Shown here in pieces: positions 51,501 through 63,857 of a stretch of 64,000 bases of DNA (position 1 is its first letter; each line of letters starts with the position of its first letter). A program made the translations under genes and the position numbers. Origin of the DNA: Aptenodytes patagonicus (taxonomy: Eukaryota > Chordata > Aves > Sphenisciformes > Spheniscidae). Location: the NCBI RefSeq assembly GCF_965638725.1, contig NC_134949.1, forward strand, positions 121,767,794-121,831,793, in the 5' to 3' direction. A model generated the notes under the pieces. That model had not been told where the DNA came from. It was given only the letters and a program-made list of their open reading frames with translations, and made no database searches.

Positions 51501-52557
51501 GATCTCTTTGTTTGAGAGAACGCTGTCATTCACAGTGAACCGGCTCATTTCTTTGAAGGCCTCAACAACTACAGCACGATATTGCAGCACAGAATTGAGT
51601 GTACTGAAAAACTGAGTCAGTTTGGCTAGATCTAAATTAGTCCTGTGAAAAGAAAACAAAAGTGCCATGTATTCTTCTGCATGCTAATTAATAAAGTAAG
51701 TACAGTTTTTTTCTGCTTACAGACTCTTCCTACGGTTTTCTCCTCCAGTTCTCTAGACATATACTTTTGTTTCTCAGGATGCTGGTAATAATTAGTTTCA
51801 CTCCCACCGAATCCCCAGTGCTTCGCTCCATTAGTGTTTGGCAGAACAGACCATGAAACGTAGTCTTTGCCCTCCTGCCTGTAAATAGCAAAGGCAGACG
51901 GCACACAAGCAAGAGGCCAGAGGTCCGGAGCTTTACCTACACTTTTTTATTTTGCATGAATTTTCAAAATTTTGAGGAAATAGAAATAAACATAGCTTCT
52001 CCAGGCTGTGGCAATACTTGTCCGCACGAAGAGCTGCAGGTGCTATTATGAACCCAAACAGAACTGGTTACCCATTTGCTTTCTACTATCCCTGCTGCAA
52101 CTGCTGTGCTTAGACAAGTGCTCTAGATCCGGAGAGAAGAGACTGACCCCTTCTTAACCTTGTCGTGTAGAACTTTGCACGGTTTCTCCTTGTACAATTT
52201 GCAGGCATGGTACAGACACAGAAAGAGTCTAAAGCTTCAGGGAGTGTGAAAGATCCTTGCAGCAAATAGCATTGCTAACTGCAGGCTCTAATCCAGCAGG
52301 AAAAAGGTAAAACATAGCAGCTTAAAAATGGCCAGTAATTAAGGATGTAGAACTTGACAGTAACTGTGCATCAGTTGTTGGTTTATTCAGAAGTATTTAA
52401 ACAGCTAAATCTTCCCGTCAAAGAAATCTCATCAAGATTCACTACTCAACATTCAAAATGAAGGGGAAAAAAGCATTAAACTACCAGAGATCAAGAAATT
52501 CTGGCCTTAGTAAGTTTCAAACTGGACAGAGGATGACATGCAAATTGACTCAAAAAG

Positions 52558-52589
<32 letters not shown>

Positions 52590-55500
52590 CTTACCGAATG
52601 TGTTTGATTAACATGATCAAAACATACAGAAATTCATTTACAAGCTGAATTGGAAGAAACTTCCTGTTCTTCTGGGACTGATTCTTGCTTTCTCTCTTGC
52701 CTCCTAAATTTGTTAGCCACAGCGTATGAAGTAAGGAAATAATTTTATTTAACAGCTTGTTTTCCAGAAACCTGAAAAACAAGAAAAAAAGAAGTGAACA
52801 CCCATTTGGAAGGCAGATCCTAACCAGGAACCAGTCCATCTCCTAGAGGGGACCATATTCTAGTGCACTTCTGGAGTCGTGAATGGCAATAGGGGCCTCT
52901 CAGCCAGGACCCCATCAGGGCATGACAGCACCCCTCCGAAGCCCCAGCCATACGGAGGCCCTGGTTACTGCCCTCCTCTTGCCATGCTGCAGCTGGAGAA
53001 ACACAGTAGCGTACGCTTTCCATAGAGCGCAAGAGCTCTTGATCCCCAGGTGTAAGAAATCAGGCAAGGAAGGCAGGAGACCAGCATGGCTGAGTCGAGA
53101 CCTGCTGGTCAAACTGAAGGGCAAGAAGGAAATGCACAGGCAGTGGAAGCAGGGACAGGTATCCTGGGAAGAGTATAGGGATGCTGCCCAGTTGTGTAGG
53201 GATGGGGTCAGGAAGGCCAAGGCACAGCTGGAGCTGAACTTGGCAAGGGATGCAAAGCATAATAAGAAGGGCTTCTACTGGTATGTCAGCCAGAAAAGGA
53301 AGGTCAAAGAAAGCGTACCCCCCTGATGAACAAGACTGGCGAACTGGTAACAACAGATGAGGAGAAGGCTGAGGTACTCAATGACTTTTTTGCCTCAGTC
53401 TTCCCTGGCAACCTCTCTTCCCACACCTCTCGAGTGGATGGACCACAAGGCAGGGACTGGGGGAGCAAAGTCCCTCCCACTGTAGGAGAAAATCAGGTTC
53501 ATGACCACCTGAGGAACCTGAATATATATGTCTATGGGACCTGATGAGATGCGTCCCAGAGTCCTGAGGGAATTGGCTGATGTAGTTGCCATGATATCTG
53601 AAAAGGCCTGGCAGCCATGTGAAGTCCCCGGTGAGTGGAAAAAGGGAAACATTGCACCCATTTTTAAAAACGGTAGAAAGGAGGACCCTGTCAGCCTCAC
53701 CTCTGTGCCTAGGAAGACCATGGAACAAATCCTCCTAGAAGCTATGCTAAGGCACACGGAGGACAGGGAGGTGATTCGAGACGCCCTTGGTGAAGCCACA
53801 CTGGCTAAGTCCTGCCTGACTAACCTAGTGGCCTTCTATGATGGAGTGGCATCGGTGACAAGGGAAGAGCTACAGATGACATCTATGTGGACCTCTGTAA
53901 GGCCTTTGACACGGTCCCCCACAACACCCTTCTCTCTAAACTGGAGAGGTATGGATTTGATGGGTGGACTGCCCGGTGGGTGAGGAATTGGTTGGATGGT
54001 CACACCCAGAGCGTAGTGGTCAACGGCTCAATGTCCAGATGGAGATCGGTGACAAGTGGTATCCCTCAGGGGTCCATACTGGGACCGGTACTGTTTAATA
54101 TCTTCATCAATGACATAGACAGTGGGATCGAGTGCACCCTCAGCAAGTTTGCAGACAACACCAAACTGAGTGGTGCGGTTCACAAGCCTGAGGGACAGGA
54201 TGCCATCCAGAGGGACCTGGACAAGCTCGAGAAGTGGGCCTGTGTGAACTTCATGAAGTTTAACAAGGCCAAGTGCAAGGTCCTGCACCTGGGTCGGCAC
54301 AACCCCCGGTATCAATACAGGCTGGGGGATGAAGGGATTGAGAGCAGCCCTGCCAAGAAGGACTTGGGGGTACTGCTGGATGAAAAGCTGGACATGAGCC
54401 AGCAATGTGCGCTCGCAGCCCAGAAGGCCAATCGTATCCTGGGCTGCATCAAAAGCAGCGTGGCCAGCAGGTCGAGGGAGGTGATTCTGCCCCTCTGCTC
54501 TGCTCTGGTGAGACCCCACCTGGAGTGCTGCGTCCAGCTCTGGAGCCCTCAGCGCAGGAAACACATGGACCTGTTGGAGTGGGTCCAGAGGAGGGTCACA
54601 AAAATGATCAGAGGGCTGGAACACCTGCCCTATGAGGACAGGCTGAGAGAGTTGGGCTTGTTCAGCCTAGAGAAGAGAAGGCTTCGGGGAGACCTTATTG
54701 CAGCCTATCAGTACTGAAAGGGGGCCTATAAGAAAGATGAGGACAAACCTTTTAGGAGGGCCTGTTGCAACAGGACAAGGGGGAATGGTTTTAAACTAAA
54801 GAGGGTAGATTTAGACTAGATCTAAGGAAGAAATTTTTTACGCTGCGCGTGGTGAAACACTGGCACAGGTTGCCCAGAGAGGTGGTGGATGCCCCATCCC
54901 TGGAAGCATTCCAGGTCAGGTTGGACGGGGCTCTGAGCAACCTGATCTAGTTGAAGATGTCCCTGCCATGGCAGGGGGGTTGGACTAGATGACCTTTAGA
55001 GGTCCCTTCCAACCCAAACCATTTTATGAGTCTATGATCACAGCCCCTGCATGAGACTAGTGATTTCTGACTTGCATCTTTCATTACGCAGCTCTGCCAA
55101 GTATTCCATTACATTGCAACCATTGCCACCATATCTTTAGAGCAGTTACTGTTCAAGAGAGCTTGGTTCCTTATGTTCCTAAGACTAACAGCAATGCTTA
55201 CAGCACAATACCAGGAGCCGTATTTACTTTGTTATTCTACGGGCAGGGGGAGGGGAGGGAGCAATCTCATTTTTGTACAGAGGATGCAAGAAGAATACTT
55301 CTCAAAAGTACAATCACAAAATAAGTATTGGGTGCCAGAGGCCAAATCCAGGCTTTTTCACTTCCAAACGTACCAATTTGTACCAAAGAGAGGCGTACAA
55401 CAGGGGAGCAGTACTGGGAACCTGTTCAGGCCAATCACACTGTAGATGATCCTGAAACCTTGCTTGAACCTGCCAGGGGAATCTATGCAAAAGAGATTTT

Positions 55501-58500
55501 GTGTGTGTGCGTGCGCACACATGTTTGTGGGCACGTGTGCATGTATGTGAGGGAGAGGCAAGGGAGAGAGGAAGGAGTGGTAGGAGAAACGTTATAGACA
55601 GCTCAAATTCATGATTGTGCCAGTTACTATGTAGGAGGTCCTATGACAGGATGTGAATTGTGGGTATTTGAAATGCAAGAGTCACATACGCTAAAATAAG
55701 GTGCCATCTTGTTTTCTAAGTTTTTCAAGCGTTATCAAAAACATGAAGCCCCGCCCCCCCAACATCCCTCCTACTACAACCTGAAAGCATCTTGATTTTG
55801 TTTTTAGAAACACAAGGGAACGCTTCAGAGTTCAGCAAGTTCTGTCAGTATGGCCCTAGATGCCAAACGTCACAACCGCTGACAGGCCATCTCCGTATCT
55901 GTCACCCTTGTTTCCATACTCAGTTGCATAATTATTCTACTGTGGGCAGTAAAATTGTTCCCATTTCACTAGTATTTCCCCAGTTACCTTTTCTCTAAGA
56001 TGTTCAGTATCCAGGTTAAGAGGCTGTGATCTTGTATCAGCTCATAGGCAGCTCTGGTGACATGGGCAGCATTTTGTAGTATCTCCAGAATATGACTCTG
56101 AAACAGAAAACATAATTTGTTCTTTTACAAAACCAGAATGTAGTCAGGATCTAATTATTATCAATCTTTCAGAAGGATGTAATTAGCAATCTGACTGGTA
56201 TCTGGGATCTGATCAACTTAAAGTTAAAATGTATTACCAAACACCACATGTTCTTAGCAACCCCAGGGGAGAAGAGACATTCTCTTTTCAAGGCTTCATA
56301 CACACAGATGCTACTCTTAAAAGGAAGCCTTAAGGTAGCAAGACAATTTTCTCTTCTTGTCCAAGATTTTGATACCTAACTGAGATGCTTTTAACAGACT
56401 GGATTTCTCAGGGTGGATGCTTATGAACATGAGAGCTTCTGGCATGTGAGTTTTCTTCCTGCTAAAGCACTGTACAGGTAACATGCTGGTTAGGGAATAA
56501 GGAGACCTAAAAAAGCAAAGGCCCTGACTGTATGAGCAAAACTGCAGTATCTGCAATATTTTCCATGAAGCAGTAGAAATACGACTAGAGCCAGACCACC
56601 AGTTGATGAAACTGAGTGAGGTTCCATGATGGCAGGGACCTGTTCCAATTTCAGGGGACAAGGATGTGACTCTGGTTTAGACATAAGCAATTGTTTCCCC
56701 CTCCATACATACACAAAATCAACAAGGAACAGATTTTCAAGAGGGCAAGGGGAGAGTCAACTGCTCCTTTCTGCTTTGTATTTGTTTAAGATCTCCAAAC
56801 CATGCAAACTTTTGTCATTTTGGGTTTTTTTGTGGTTTGTTGGGTTTTTTTTTTTTTAATTCTTACCTGGGAGCTCTCATCACACAAAGGACTGTTGAAA
56901 AAGGAAAGAATGACCTGGAAAATCCTCTGGTAGTCATAAAGCTCGTAGCAATGTTTATCACGCAGTCCTTCTCCAAGAAATCTGAGAATCCACTCACGTT
57001 CTGTTTTGTACTAGAAGCCGTAAGAAAAATACCACCATCAGACGTTTCAAAATAATGCCTGCTCATAGGAGCACAAAAAACCCGGTTCCCTGGGAGTGCC
57101 AGCACAGTGCTTAACAGCTTTTTCCGGACTTCTCAATTTTCATCCCTATCAAATTTAATCAATAACATCCCTCAGGAACAGTTACTCTGCAGCCCAAGTA
57201 TGCACTGATAATGGAACTTTAAAAGTTGCTGTTTCTAAAATACCTCAGTTGAACTCAGTGTTAATAATCTAAACTCCAATATGAATGTAAGCTAGCTAGG
57301 GCAGAACATTCTGTTTGTTGTGCTTACAGAGCATGCACAGCACAACTCATGATTTCATTATGTGTTACTATTAAGAAAACAACAAAGAAACCCAGAAATA
57401 ATACTTCTAATTCCAATATAAAACAAAACAAAGATGCTTCTAATCAATTGCCTATGGAAGAATAAGATTTCATTGCATTTTTATGGCTTTTTTTGTATTA
57501 TTTTCTGAAGAATTAGTGGATACCTAAGATGGGATTCTTGCATTACCTCGAAATCAAAACTGTAGAAAAGCTGGAAAAACCCTGGTACTTTCCTCAGGTC
57601 CAAATACTGGTGTGACAGAAGGAATCTGTTTACTTTTATATACATGTGCTCCTCTGTGAAGGGAAACAATGGTTACTGTGGAGGAAGACAATGTTCACAA
57701 TACACAACCACGCAGAAAAATAAATGGAACCTGTATTTTTCAGTGTTTCAGCTAGCTGTCAGAACAGTACATTAATTACAGTGGAGGCCTTCTGCTCTAA
57801 GGCTGATTATATTGTTGGCCGTCCCTCCTCTTCTCTTCCCCAAAATGAAAAGCTCATTCAGAGTGCGCACAAAGCAGGTGAGAAGATAAACATTCACCAT
57901 GGCTCTGATTTCAGCAAATCCAATTTTACTTCATTGACAAAACAGAAATCTGTGGCAAAGTGAGAGGCAAATCTCTTCACGTTTCAAGCCTAACACTTCA
58001 CGTTAGGTAATCATAATTTTTAACCTGCAAGACCAGGCATGTCCCCCATGAGCAGCGGAACAAGTTGCCCAGAGGGACTATTCAGTCTCCATCCTTGGAG
58101 GCTTTCTAGGACCAGTCTAGAGGTCTGGAAGTTTTCTAGGATAAAGCCCTGCGCAAAGTGGTCTGCCCTCAGCTGGTCCTGCTTTGGGCAGAGGGTTTAG
58201 CTAGAGCCCTCACAAGGTCCCTTCCAAACTGAACTACTCCCCAGTGCTGATTCTCCTTTGCAGCAGTGACTTATGTTGATTCAGTGTCTAAGGACAAAAG
58301 AACACTCGGGCCAACCTACTCTGATTTGCTGAACAGGACCCGCACACTCATCTAGTCCTCTGCCCACATACACCCCAAAATTACGAGGAGGTAGTGGCTT
58401 CATCCCTGATGGATCAGACTGGTCTTGTACACAAATCAAAATGGCACTTCCCACTTCTCCAGTACGGCAGTCTACACAAGCATTGAAAGTTTCTCTCTGA

Positions 58501-61500
58501 AACACAGGAAAGCATACTTCATGGCTCCTACCAGCATCACAGCTTTCTCATCTTCCAGTATCAGTCAAGGACATTACTCCATGCACGGTGACGCACCCCA
58601 GGAGTTCAACATGCACAGTAGGTTACAGTACCTGGCTTCAGAATCTGCTGTGCCACACGAGCAATGTAGAGGGTCAAAGAGAAGGTAAATCTGAGGTTCA
58701 GCTGCCTGATTCCATTTTGTACAGCATCCAAGAGATACAGCAACTGCAGCACAAGAGCCCAGGGGAGAAAAGCTTGAACCATAACCCAAACAAATACAAC
58801 AGGAGAGCATGAATACATAAATAAACTTTTAGGATACTTCATAGGCCATGAATCAAATACCAGTCCCATCAGGATTTCCATTCCTACAAATAAAATTCCT
58901 AAGAATTTCTAAAACACATTTCCCCCCTTTTTCTGCCCATTGATTGTAACAGGAGGAAACACAAAGCAGTAGAGGAGAAGCAATGGAATAGAGGATAAAA
59001 AGCTTCTTTTAGCTCTCTCACCATGTGCATGTAGATGCATGAGTACAGCAGCAACTCTCCCCTAATTGTCCATGACCTAAAATGTCTAACCTGGCAAACT
59101 ATCACTGAGCTCAGTCTTACCTGACTCTTCTCTCGAAAGCGAGCTCCTTCCAGATGAGAACGAAAGGAAGCCAGGACAAAATAGGCAGCTGCTCTCACGT
59201 TGGAATCATAGCTGCTAAGGGCAGCTACTGTTAGACCCAGGGCATTGACTTCGACAAACTTGTGACATGCCACTACACACTCTGTGTGGGAAGAGGGGAA
59301 AAAAAGAAAGAAAAACACCCAGTGCATTACACTGACATGTCACGGAGTATATAACAGCACTATAATCCTTAACAAAACTTCTATTCATAAACACCAATTT
59401 CTAGATCTACCCCGACAAATAATACTTCACTGCATGCTGAAGGCTCTTTCAGCTAAGAAAAGCATTCTGCAAATCACTCTGAACAGGAATTCTTTGCCTG
59501 AGCTGAAATTAATGTGGTTAGTCTCATTTACGTGAGACAGAGATGATTCTGCCTGCTAGACCGTGCAAAGTTAGGAGTAAATTCTGTAAAGATACCAAAT
59601 ATCTCACTGTTTCAGGAAAGTTAAGTACAAAGAAGAACAAGAGGGAAAATTCTCCTCCTCAAAACATTTTCTGGGCACTTGATAAGTCTGCGCCTGAAAG
59701 AAAGATCAGCATAGCCAATGAAAAGCCTATCTGCACTAAAGAGCTTCTGTACTGGAACCAACAGGAGAATAATACATAAATAAGCCATTAGCCACACCAG
59801 TTGTTACTGTGCAGGCATGAGTGATTCTGCTGGTAAGGCATATTCCAAGCAAAGTACTAAACTGTACCCCTATGCCCTTCTGGGACAAACAAAATCCAGC
59901 AATGAGCAGCAACCAGCCAAACAGAAAACACACCCTTGAATCTAACATTTATCTTCCATAGTGTTTTGCCATTAGGATTTAGAGCTTTTCATTTAAGGGC
60001 TGTGTGTTTTGAAGAGCTTGTGCCATTTCTACCCACTGATGGCTGGAAATGACTTGATGTAAAACCTCCAGAGTATCTCCTGTACTATTTCTATTCCATT
60101 CACCAGTAATGGAATACAATGGCACCTCAGTTGTATTTTACCAGATGAAGTGCAAATGTATTCCTGTTCCGAGTTTAGCAACAATATTCACCTATTTTCT
60201 TGTAATTCACACTGAAGGTCAAGAGCAAGTTTTTGAGAAACAAATATTCCTATTTAAGAAGAAGCCGTAGTCTTACTGACAAGTACCTATATTTGGTCCA
60301 CTGATTTCATCCCCCAGCATCACCCACACACAACTAAAATATATATATATATTTTATATATATTTATGTAAAAATCACAGATTATTTATGTCCCTGCACC
60401 AGCAGCTGGGCTGTTTCTCTCATCTCTTCCTCAACTGCCAGAACTCCTACTTCAATTTCGTGCCTGGCAGTTTCATACCCAGCTCTGCTAGTTATGGGCC
60501 AGGCAATGGCAGGGTCTGTACCTCCCAGCACTGCCTCCCAACCAGCCCACTGCTACGTGACCAATGCAAAGGCATCACTGAATTGCGATAACAGATCTTT
60601 TCAGTGAGTGGTTTTACAACTTATTTCAATACTAGCAATTACTGTACACTTCCCTATACCACTCCTCAGCAAAGCACATCAAGTTTAACTGGCGTAGTGC
60701 AAAACACCTCAGTCATTCTCCTAGTGAGCAAAAAGATCCCTCGTTTGTTATCATGGGATATCTCTCATGTCACCAGAGCTTGTACAGATACAGCTCTACC
60801 CCCCTCTACTTCCAGGCACGGGGCAAGGCCACCACCTGACTGCCAACGTAAAAATAGTGAGAGGAGTAGCAACAACAGGGCAGGAGAAAGAGAAACAGAG
60901 CCCAGAGAAACACCTAACCTATGCCTTCTGCTACCTTCTGCCTGTGGCAAAGCAACTCCGCACTTCCCACTCTTCAGGCAAGATGCAAGGGTGCAAGGTA
61001 AGCACTGGGAAATAGACGCGTTCTGTTGAATCCCAAGTGAACGTGCAAAGGTGATGTAAAACTCGTCTGCCTGCAGAGGATCCTCCATCACTTATGGACA
61101 TCTCACACATAGCCCTGGCCTATACAACAACCCCTCTCCAGTACGGGATCAACTATGTGTTGTGTATGTGTTCACAGCAAGCCACCACATGGCTCTCCTT
61201 CAGACCGCAGTTCTTGAGAACTATTAATGTACACCAATTAGACAGACAAAGTGGATAATTTTATGGGGTGGTACCACATAGTGAAATCCAAGGTCCTCAC
61301 TTCAGCAGTAAAGTTCATGCTGCTCACAGAAAGATTTATTTGGAAAATTTCTTTCACTGAAAACATGCAGTGGAAATATTTTCCATCCAGCTGACCTTGG
61401 AGAGTGCGTTCAACAAGTAACATAAAATAACAAGCTATTATTAAAAAAAAAGTTAATTCTATGTCTGACACAGTTTGTTTAAAGTACCTTGAGAACCATG

Positions 61501-63857
61501 ATGGAAAAGCTTTCCACAAGATGCTTATCAGAGCTAAAGTTAGACAGAACTTGCTATTTGCCCAATTCCAGACTTACTTTTTACTCAGTGAGCATTAAAC
61601 ACTGTGCAATAAGTCTGTGTTTATAAATTCAGCAGTTATATAACATCTGTGCACAGGGCACTGTGCAGCCAGTACAAAGAGCAAATAAATAGAGGAACTG
61701 GGAATTCCAAGAGCAGCTGACATGGTTTAAGAGCACCATGGGACTTGAACTCATAAATCACTTGGGCCCTTTCAAAATGCCCCTCTTAGGACACAGGCTC
61801 TCACTCAGCGTGGAGCAGTTAAGAGAACTATTTTTCCCCTCTCCAGTTTTAGAGTCAGCCTACGTTGGGATAGCCACTGCCTCCACAGCTCCCCACGAAC
61901 ACGATGTGTAAGAGCTCCCTCAACCCCACTGCTTCCCACACAAGCAGTCGTCCTCGCTGGCTGACTGTAGCGCTGCTGAGGCTTAACCAACAGCCACCAA
62001 ATACCTCTCACCAGTTAAGGTGGTGGCCTCCAGGTGATGGGTGATGACGACAGGTGCATGCCAGCAGTGCTTTTTCCAACTATTACACCCAGGTTCAAAA
62101 GACACTGGCTGTCCATGCTCTTCATCAATAACAATCTCAAAGACCCAGCATTAACTGGTTCATCTAAGATCCCTCCTACTGCAAAACGCCAAATAGTTCT
62201 GGTACCTTTTTCTCCTCAGTAGACTAAAAGACAGTTCTTTTTACCACTGTCAAAATTATATGGAGCGGTTTACAACTATAGCTAAGCATAGGCTAAGAAC
62301 ACACAAAACAGGTACCGTACTATAAGGGTACAGGTGAACAAAGAAGGACCGAAAGTATGATTTCACTGAAAGACAGTTATCAGCCTGCCAATTGCTTCTG
62401 ATATTGTTGTTGTGGAAAGCCAAATCCAGCTGTAACTACACAGTGGTTAACCATAATCAACACAGGCAGGGAGCTAGTTAGGAAATTCCTTATGATACTT
62501 GTCTCACTTTGATCTTTAAGGGCTCTCTAAATAGACAGTGTGCCTGCGAAGTACAGCACGGATATGCATATGCGAAGTGGGGTCATGTCAAACAAGAAAA
62601 GTGGGGCTGAGCAACTAGTTTTCAAGCACCATGTAGATCTCATCAAACTCTGCAACAATTCTGAGCACAGGCCTATTCATGACACACAATGGCCCCATGC
62701 ATCTCTCTCTGATGGAAAATGAGTTGGCTGAAGTTTCCCTATACTATAACCACAGCCTGTAACAGGCCAGATTTCCAGTCAATTCAGTCACCGTGTCCCT
62801 CACAGAAATCAATACCCCTGCAGAGATTCACTCTGGTCAGGAAACAACTTCACCCTTCCCCAGCAATGGTGGCTTCTAGTTCATGCCCAGAGAACTCCTC
62901 CAACATTGCAGGGCACGTTCTCCAACCTGGCCTACCTCTGCCCAGCTCCCACTGAGAGCATAGCTGAAAGGAGCCAATTACTGCTCTCAAAAACTCAGCC
63001 ACAAAGCAGCCCCACATCAGAGCAGTCCTATCAGCTGCAGGTGGGGCACTGCGTGTAGCAGCAGAATGTACCATCGCTCCCATGCCTGTTTTGCTCATCG
63101 CGTTGCTGTGACACCATAGCTCAGGCAGAATACAGCTCTACACCTTCACCAGAAAAAATACAACCTTCCAGTGGGGAACATTCTCTACTGGTCCCTCTTA
63201 TGCTATTTTATAATTACATTGTGCTGGTTTTTGTGATATACAGAATGCTGTTTGATAGATCAGAGAACATAAATATTTGTCTACTTTTTGCCTCTTCCAA
63301 GCTGTTTCCAGTTCCAGTTTAAAAACCTCTCGTCATCTTAAGCAGGTCAGTCCCTCTACAAAGGGTTAACCCACTACATTTAAAAGAGCTATGAGGGAGC
63401 ACCTGGTCATCTGGACAAGAGCAGCTTGGCAGCAATGCTCTTCTGCTGCTACGTTGCTCTACTTCTGAGTAGCCAAATCTCACTAGATATATTGCATTAT
63501 TTGGACAGGTGCTTTAAAAAAACCCAACAAACTTTAATGCCACTTATGCCTTGTTATTTTTAAGTCATTCTCAAAATTACAATGCAATGCAGTAGGTGGT
63601 TAAATGATGTACGTTTCTTCTCTCCGAAGCCAGGCACAAATTTCTTTGTAGTATTAACTCTCATACTGAGAATAACAGAGCTACAGATGGAGTCATGCAG
63701 CTCCCGCAGCAGAGTAAAATGACACTAAATATCGAAGAGAAACTTTCACTTTACCTGGTCTGGTCAGTTCACTAAAGAGCTGAAGTAGAAAACAAGGATC
63801 GTAGAAGTCATCGAGACTCTTGACACTTTCATCTCTATATAGTGTCTCTTGTATGTC
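48297..63857 (-). CDS. URB1: URB1, nucleolar pre-ribosomal-associated protein 1 (3' part, 10 exons, partial)
   Basis: Ten exons join in fully consistent phases into 654 codons ending at TAA 48297-48299. They are the C-terminal part of URB1 (human protein about 2270 residues; yeast Npa1/Urb1), a large nucleolar alpha-helical scaffold acting in early 60S ribosomal subunit assembly. The numbering here starts at the first codon seen. Residues 25-160 hold the conserved block [85 protein letters not shown] and [14 protein letters not shown], which I take as the NopRA1-type domain. Then come [35 protein letters not shown] and [17 protein letters not shown] basic linker ([20 protein letters not shown]) follows at about 388-407. 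The 5' exons lie beyond 64000. It converges on MRAP. Identification is firm. Confidence 0.92.
48503..49121 (-). other. URB1 last intron
   Basis: No other feature is seen. The frame of the preceding exon happens to stay open for about 60 codons into this intron. Confidence 0.7.
49122..49724 (-). CDS. URB1: URB1 exon (large, 603 bases)
   Basis: Acceptor TTTCTTCTTACAG, entered in phase 1; donor GTAACT. It encodes the basic linker and then the helical C-terminal part with [37 protein letters not shown] and [16 protein letters not shown]. It ends in phase 1. Confidence 0.92.
49725..51400 (-). other. URB1 intron
   Basis: The part around 49980-50420 is more GC-rich and carries overlapping short open frames on both strands without recognised similarity. 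No repeat is named. Confidence 0.6.
51401..51642 (-). CDS. URB1: URB1 exon
   Basis: Acceptor TTTTCTTTTCACAG, entered in phase 2; donor GTAAGT. It encodes [19 protein letters not shown] to YQIKELL and ends in phase 1. Confidence 0.92.
52558..52587. repeat. A30 / T30 homopolymer next to a URB1 splice donor
   Basis: Thirty A on the plus strand. In the URB1 transcript this is a U30 tract directly downstream of the 5' splice site at 52594. Confidence 0.9.
52595..52771 (-). CDS. URB1: URB1 exon
   Basis: Acceptor TTGTTTTTCAG, entered in phase 2; donor GTAAGT. It encodes [19 protein letters not shown] to [16 protein letters not shown] and ends in phase 2. A 30-base T run (minus strand) begins seven bases after the exon. 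Confidence 0.92.
53000..55040 (+). mobile_element. CR1 LINE, 5'-truncated, antisense in URB1 intron
   Basis: About 2 kb of a bird CR1 non-LTR retrotransposon: the C-terminal part of ORF2 followed by the typical 3' end (gttgcccagagaggtggtgg, gaggtcccttccaaccc, ttttatgagtctatgat). The 5' end is cut within ORF2, the usual result of incomplete target-primed reverse transcription. It is much less decayed than the L3-like copies in MRAP. It lies between two URB1 exons in the opposite orientation. Confidence 0.95.
53005..54960 (+). pseudogene. CR1 ORF2 reverse transcriptase, broken
   Basis: The frame reads [19 protein letters not shown] at the start, continues through the RT fingers, and has the palm motifs [17 protein letters not shown] at about 54055-54105. 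It is inactive: frameshifts are seen near 53520 and 53885, and the catalytic FADD box reads FADN because codon 54157-54159 is AAC instead of GAC. The endonuclease domain is missing. The longest intact piece is 53887-54717. Confidence 0.92.
55500..55524. repeat. alternating purine-pyrimidine tract (Z-DNA candidate)
   Basis: An unbroken run of 25 alternating bases made of GT, GC and CA steps in a URB1 intron, with a further gcacgtgtgcatgtatgtg stretch nearby. Confidence 0.7.
55988..56097 (-). CDS. URB1: URB1 exon
   Basis: Acceptor TTTCTGTTTCAG, phase 0; donor GTAACT. It encodes [20 protein letters not shown] to NILEK and ends in phase 2. Confidence 0.9.
56867..57010 (-). CDS. URB1: URB1 exon
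   Basis: A 144-base exon, phase 0 at both ends, encoding [19 protein letters not shown] to SPLCDESSQ. The acceptor GGCTTCTAG is preferred over a later AAACAG because it keeps YKTE. Confidence 0.88.
57547..57653 (-). CDS. URB1: URB1 exon
   Basis: Acceptor TTCCCTTCACAG, entered in phase 1; donor GTAATG. It encodes [19 protein letters not shown] to LFYSFDFE. Confidence 0.9.
58030..58250 (+). mobile_element. CR1 LINE 3' fragment, antisense in URB1 intron
   Basis: The blocks caagttgcccagaggg, gtctccatccttggaggctt, gataaagccctg and aaggtcccttccaaactgaa follow the 3' untranslated part of bird CR1 elements in order. The copy is diverged and truncated at the 5' end. Confidence 0.75.
58632..58743 (-). 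CDS. URB1: URB1 exon
   Basis: Acceptor CTCTTGTGCTGCAG, phase 0; donor GTACTG. It encodes [16 protein letters not shown] to AQQILKP and ends in phase 1. The acceptor was chosen because LLYLLD joins directly to FREKSQ, as in the family. Confidence 0.88.
59121..59281 (-). CDS. URB1: URB1 exon
   Basis: Acceptor after a long pyrimidine tract (CTTCCCACACAG), entered in phase 1; donor GTAAGA. It encodes [18 protein letters not shown] to ARFREKSQ. Confidence 0.9.
59282..63754 (-). other. URB1 intron
   Basis: About 4.5 kb. The peptide across the junction ([18 protein letters not shown]) is continuous with the family, so no exon is missing here. It contains an AT-repeat near 60339 and no recognised transposon. 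Confidence 0.7.
60339..60366. repeat. (AT)n tract
   Basis: An interrupted run of TA dinucleotides. Confidence 0.8.
63755..63857 (-). CDS. URB1: URB1 exon (first in window)
   Basis: Acceptor TTGGTTTCAG, phase 0; donor GTAAAG. It encodes [10 protein letters not shown] through [12 protein letters not shown] and ends in phase 1. Confidence 0.88.

Noticed and set aside
54028-54624. 198-codon minus-strand frame
   Set aside because: It is the antisense of the CR1 reverse transcriptase.
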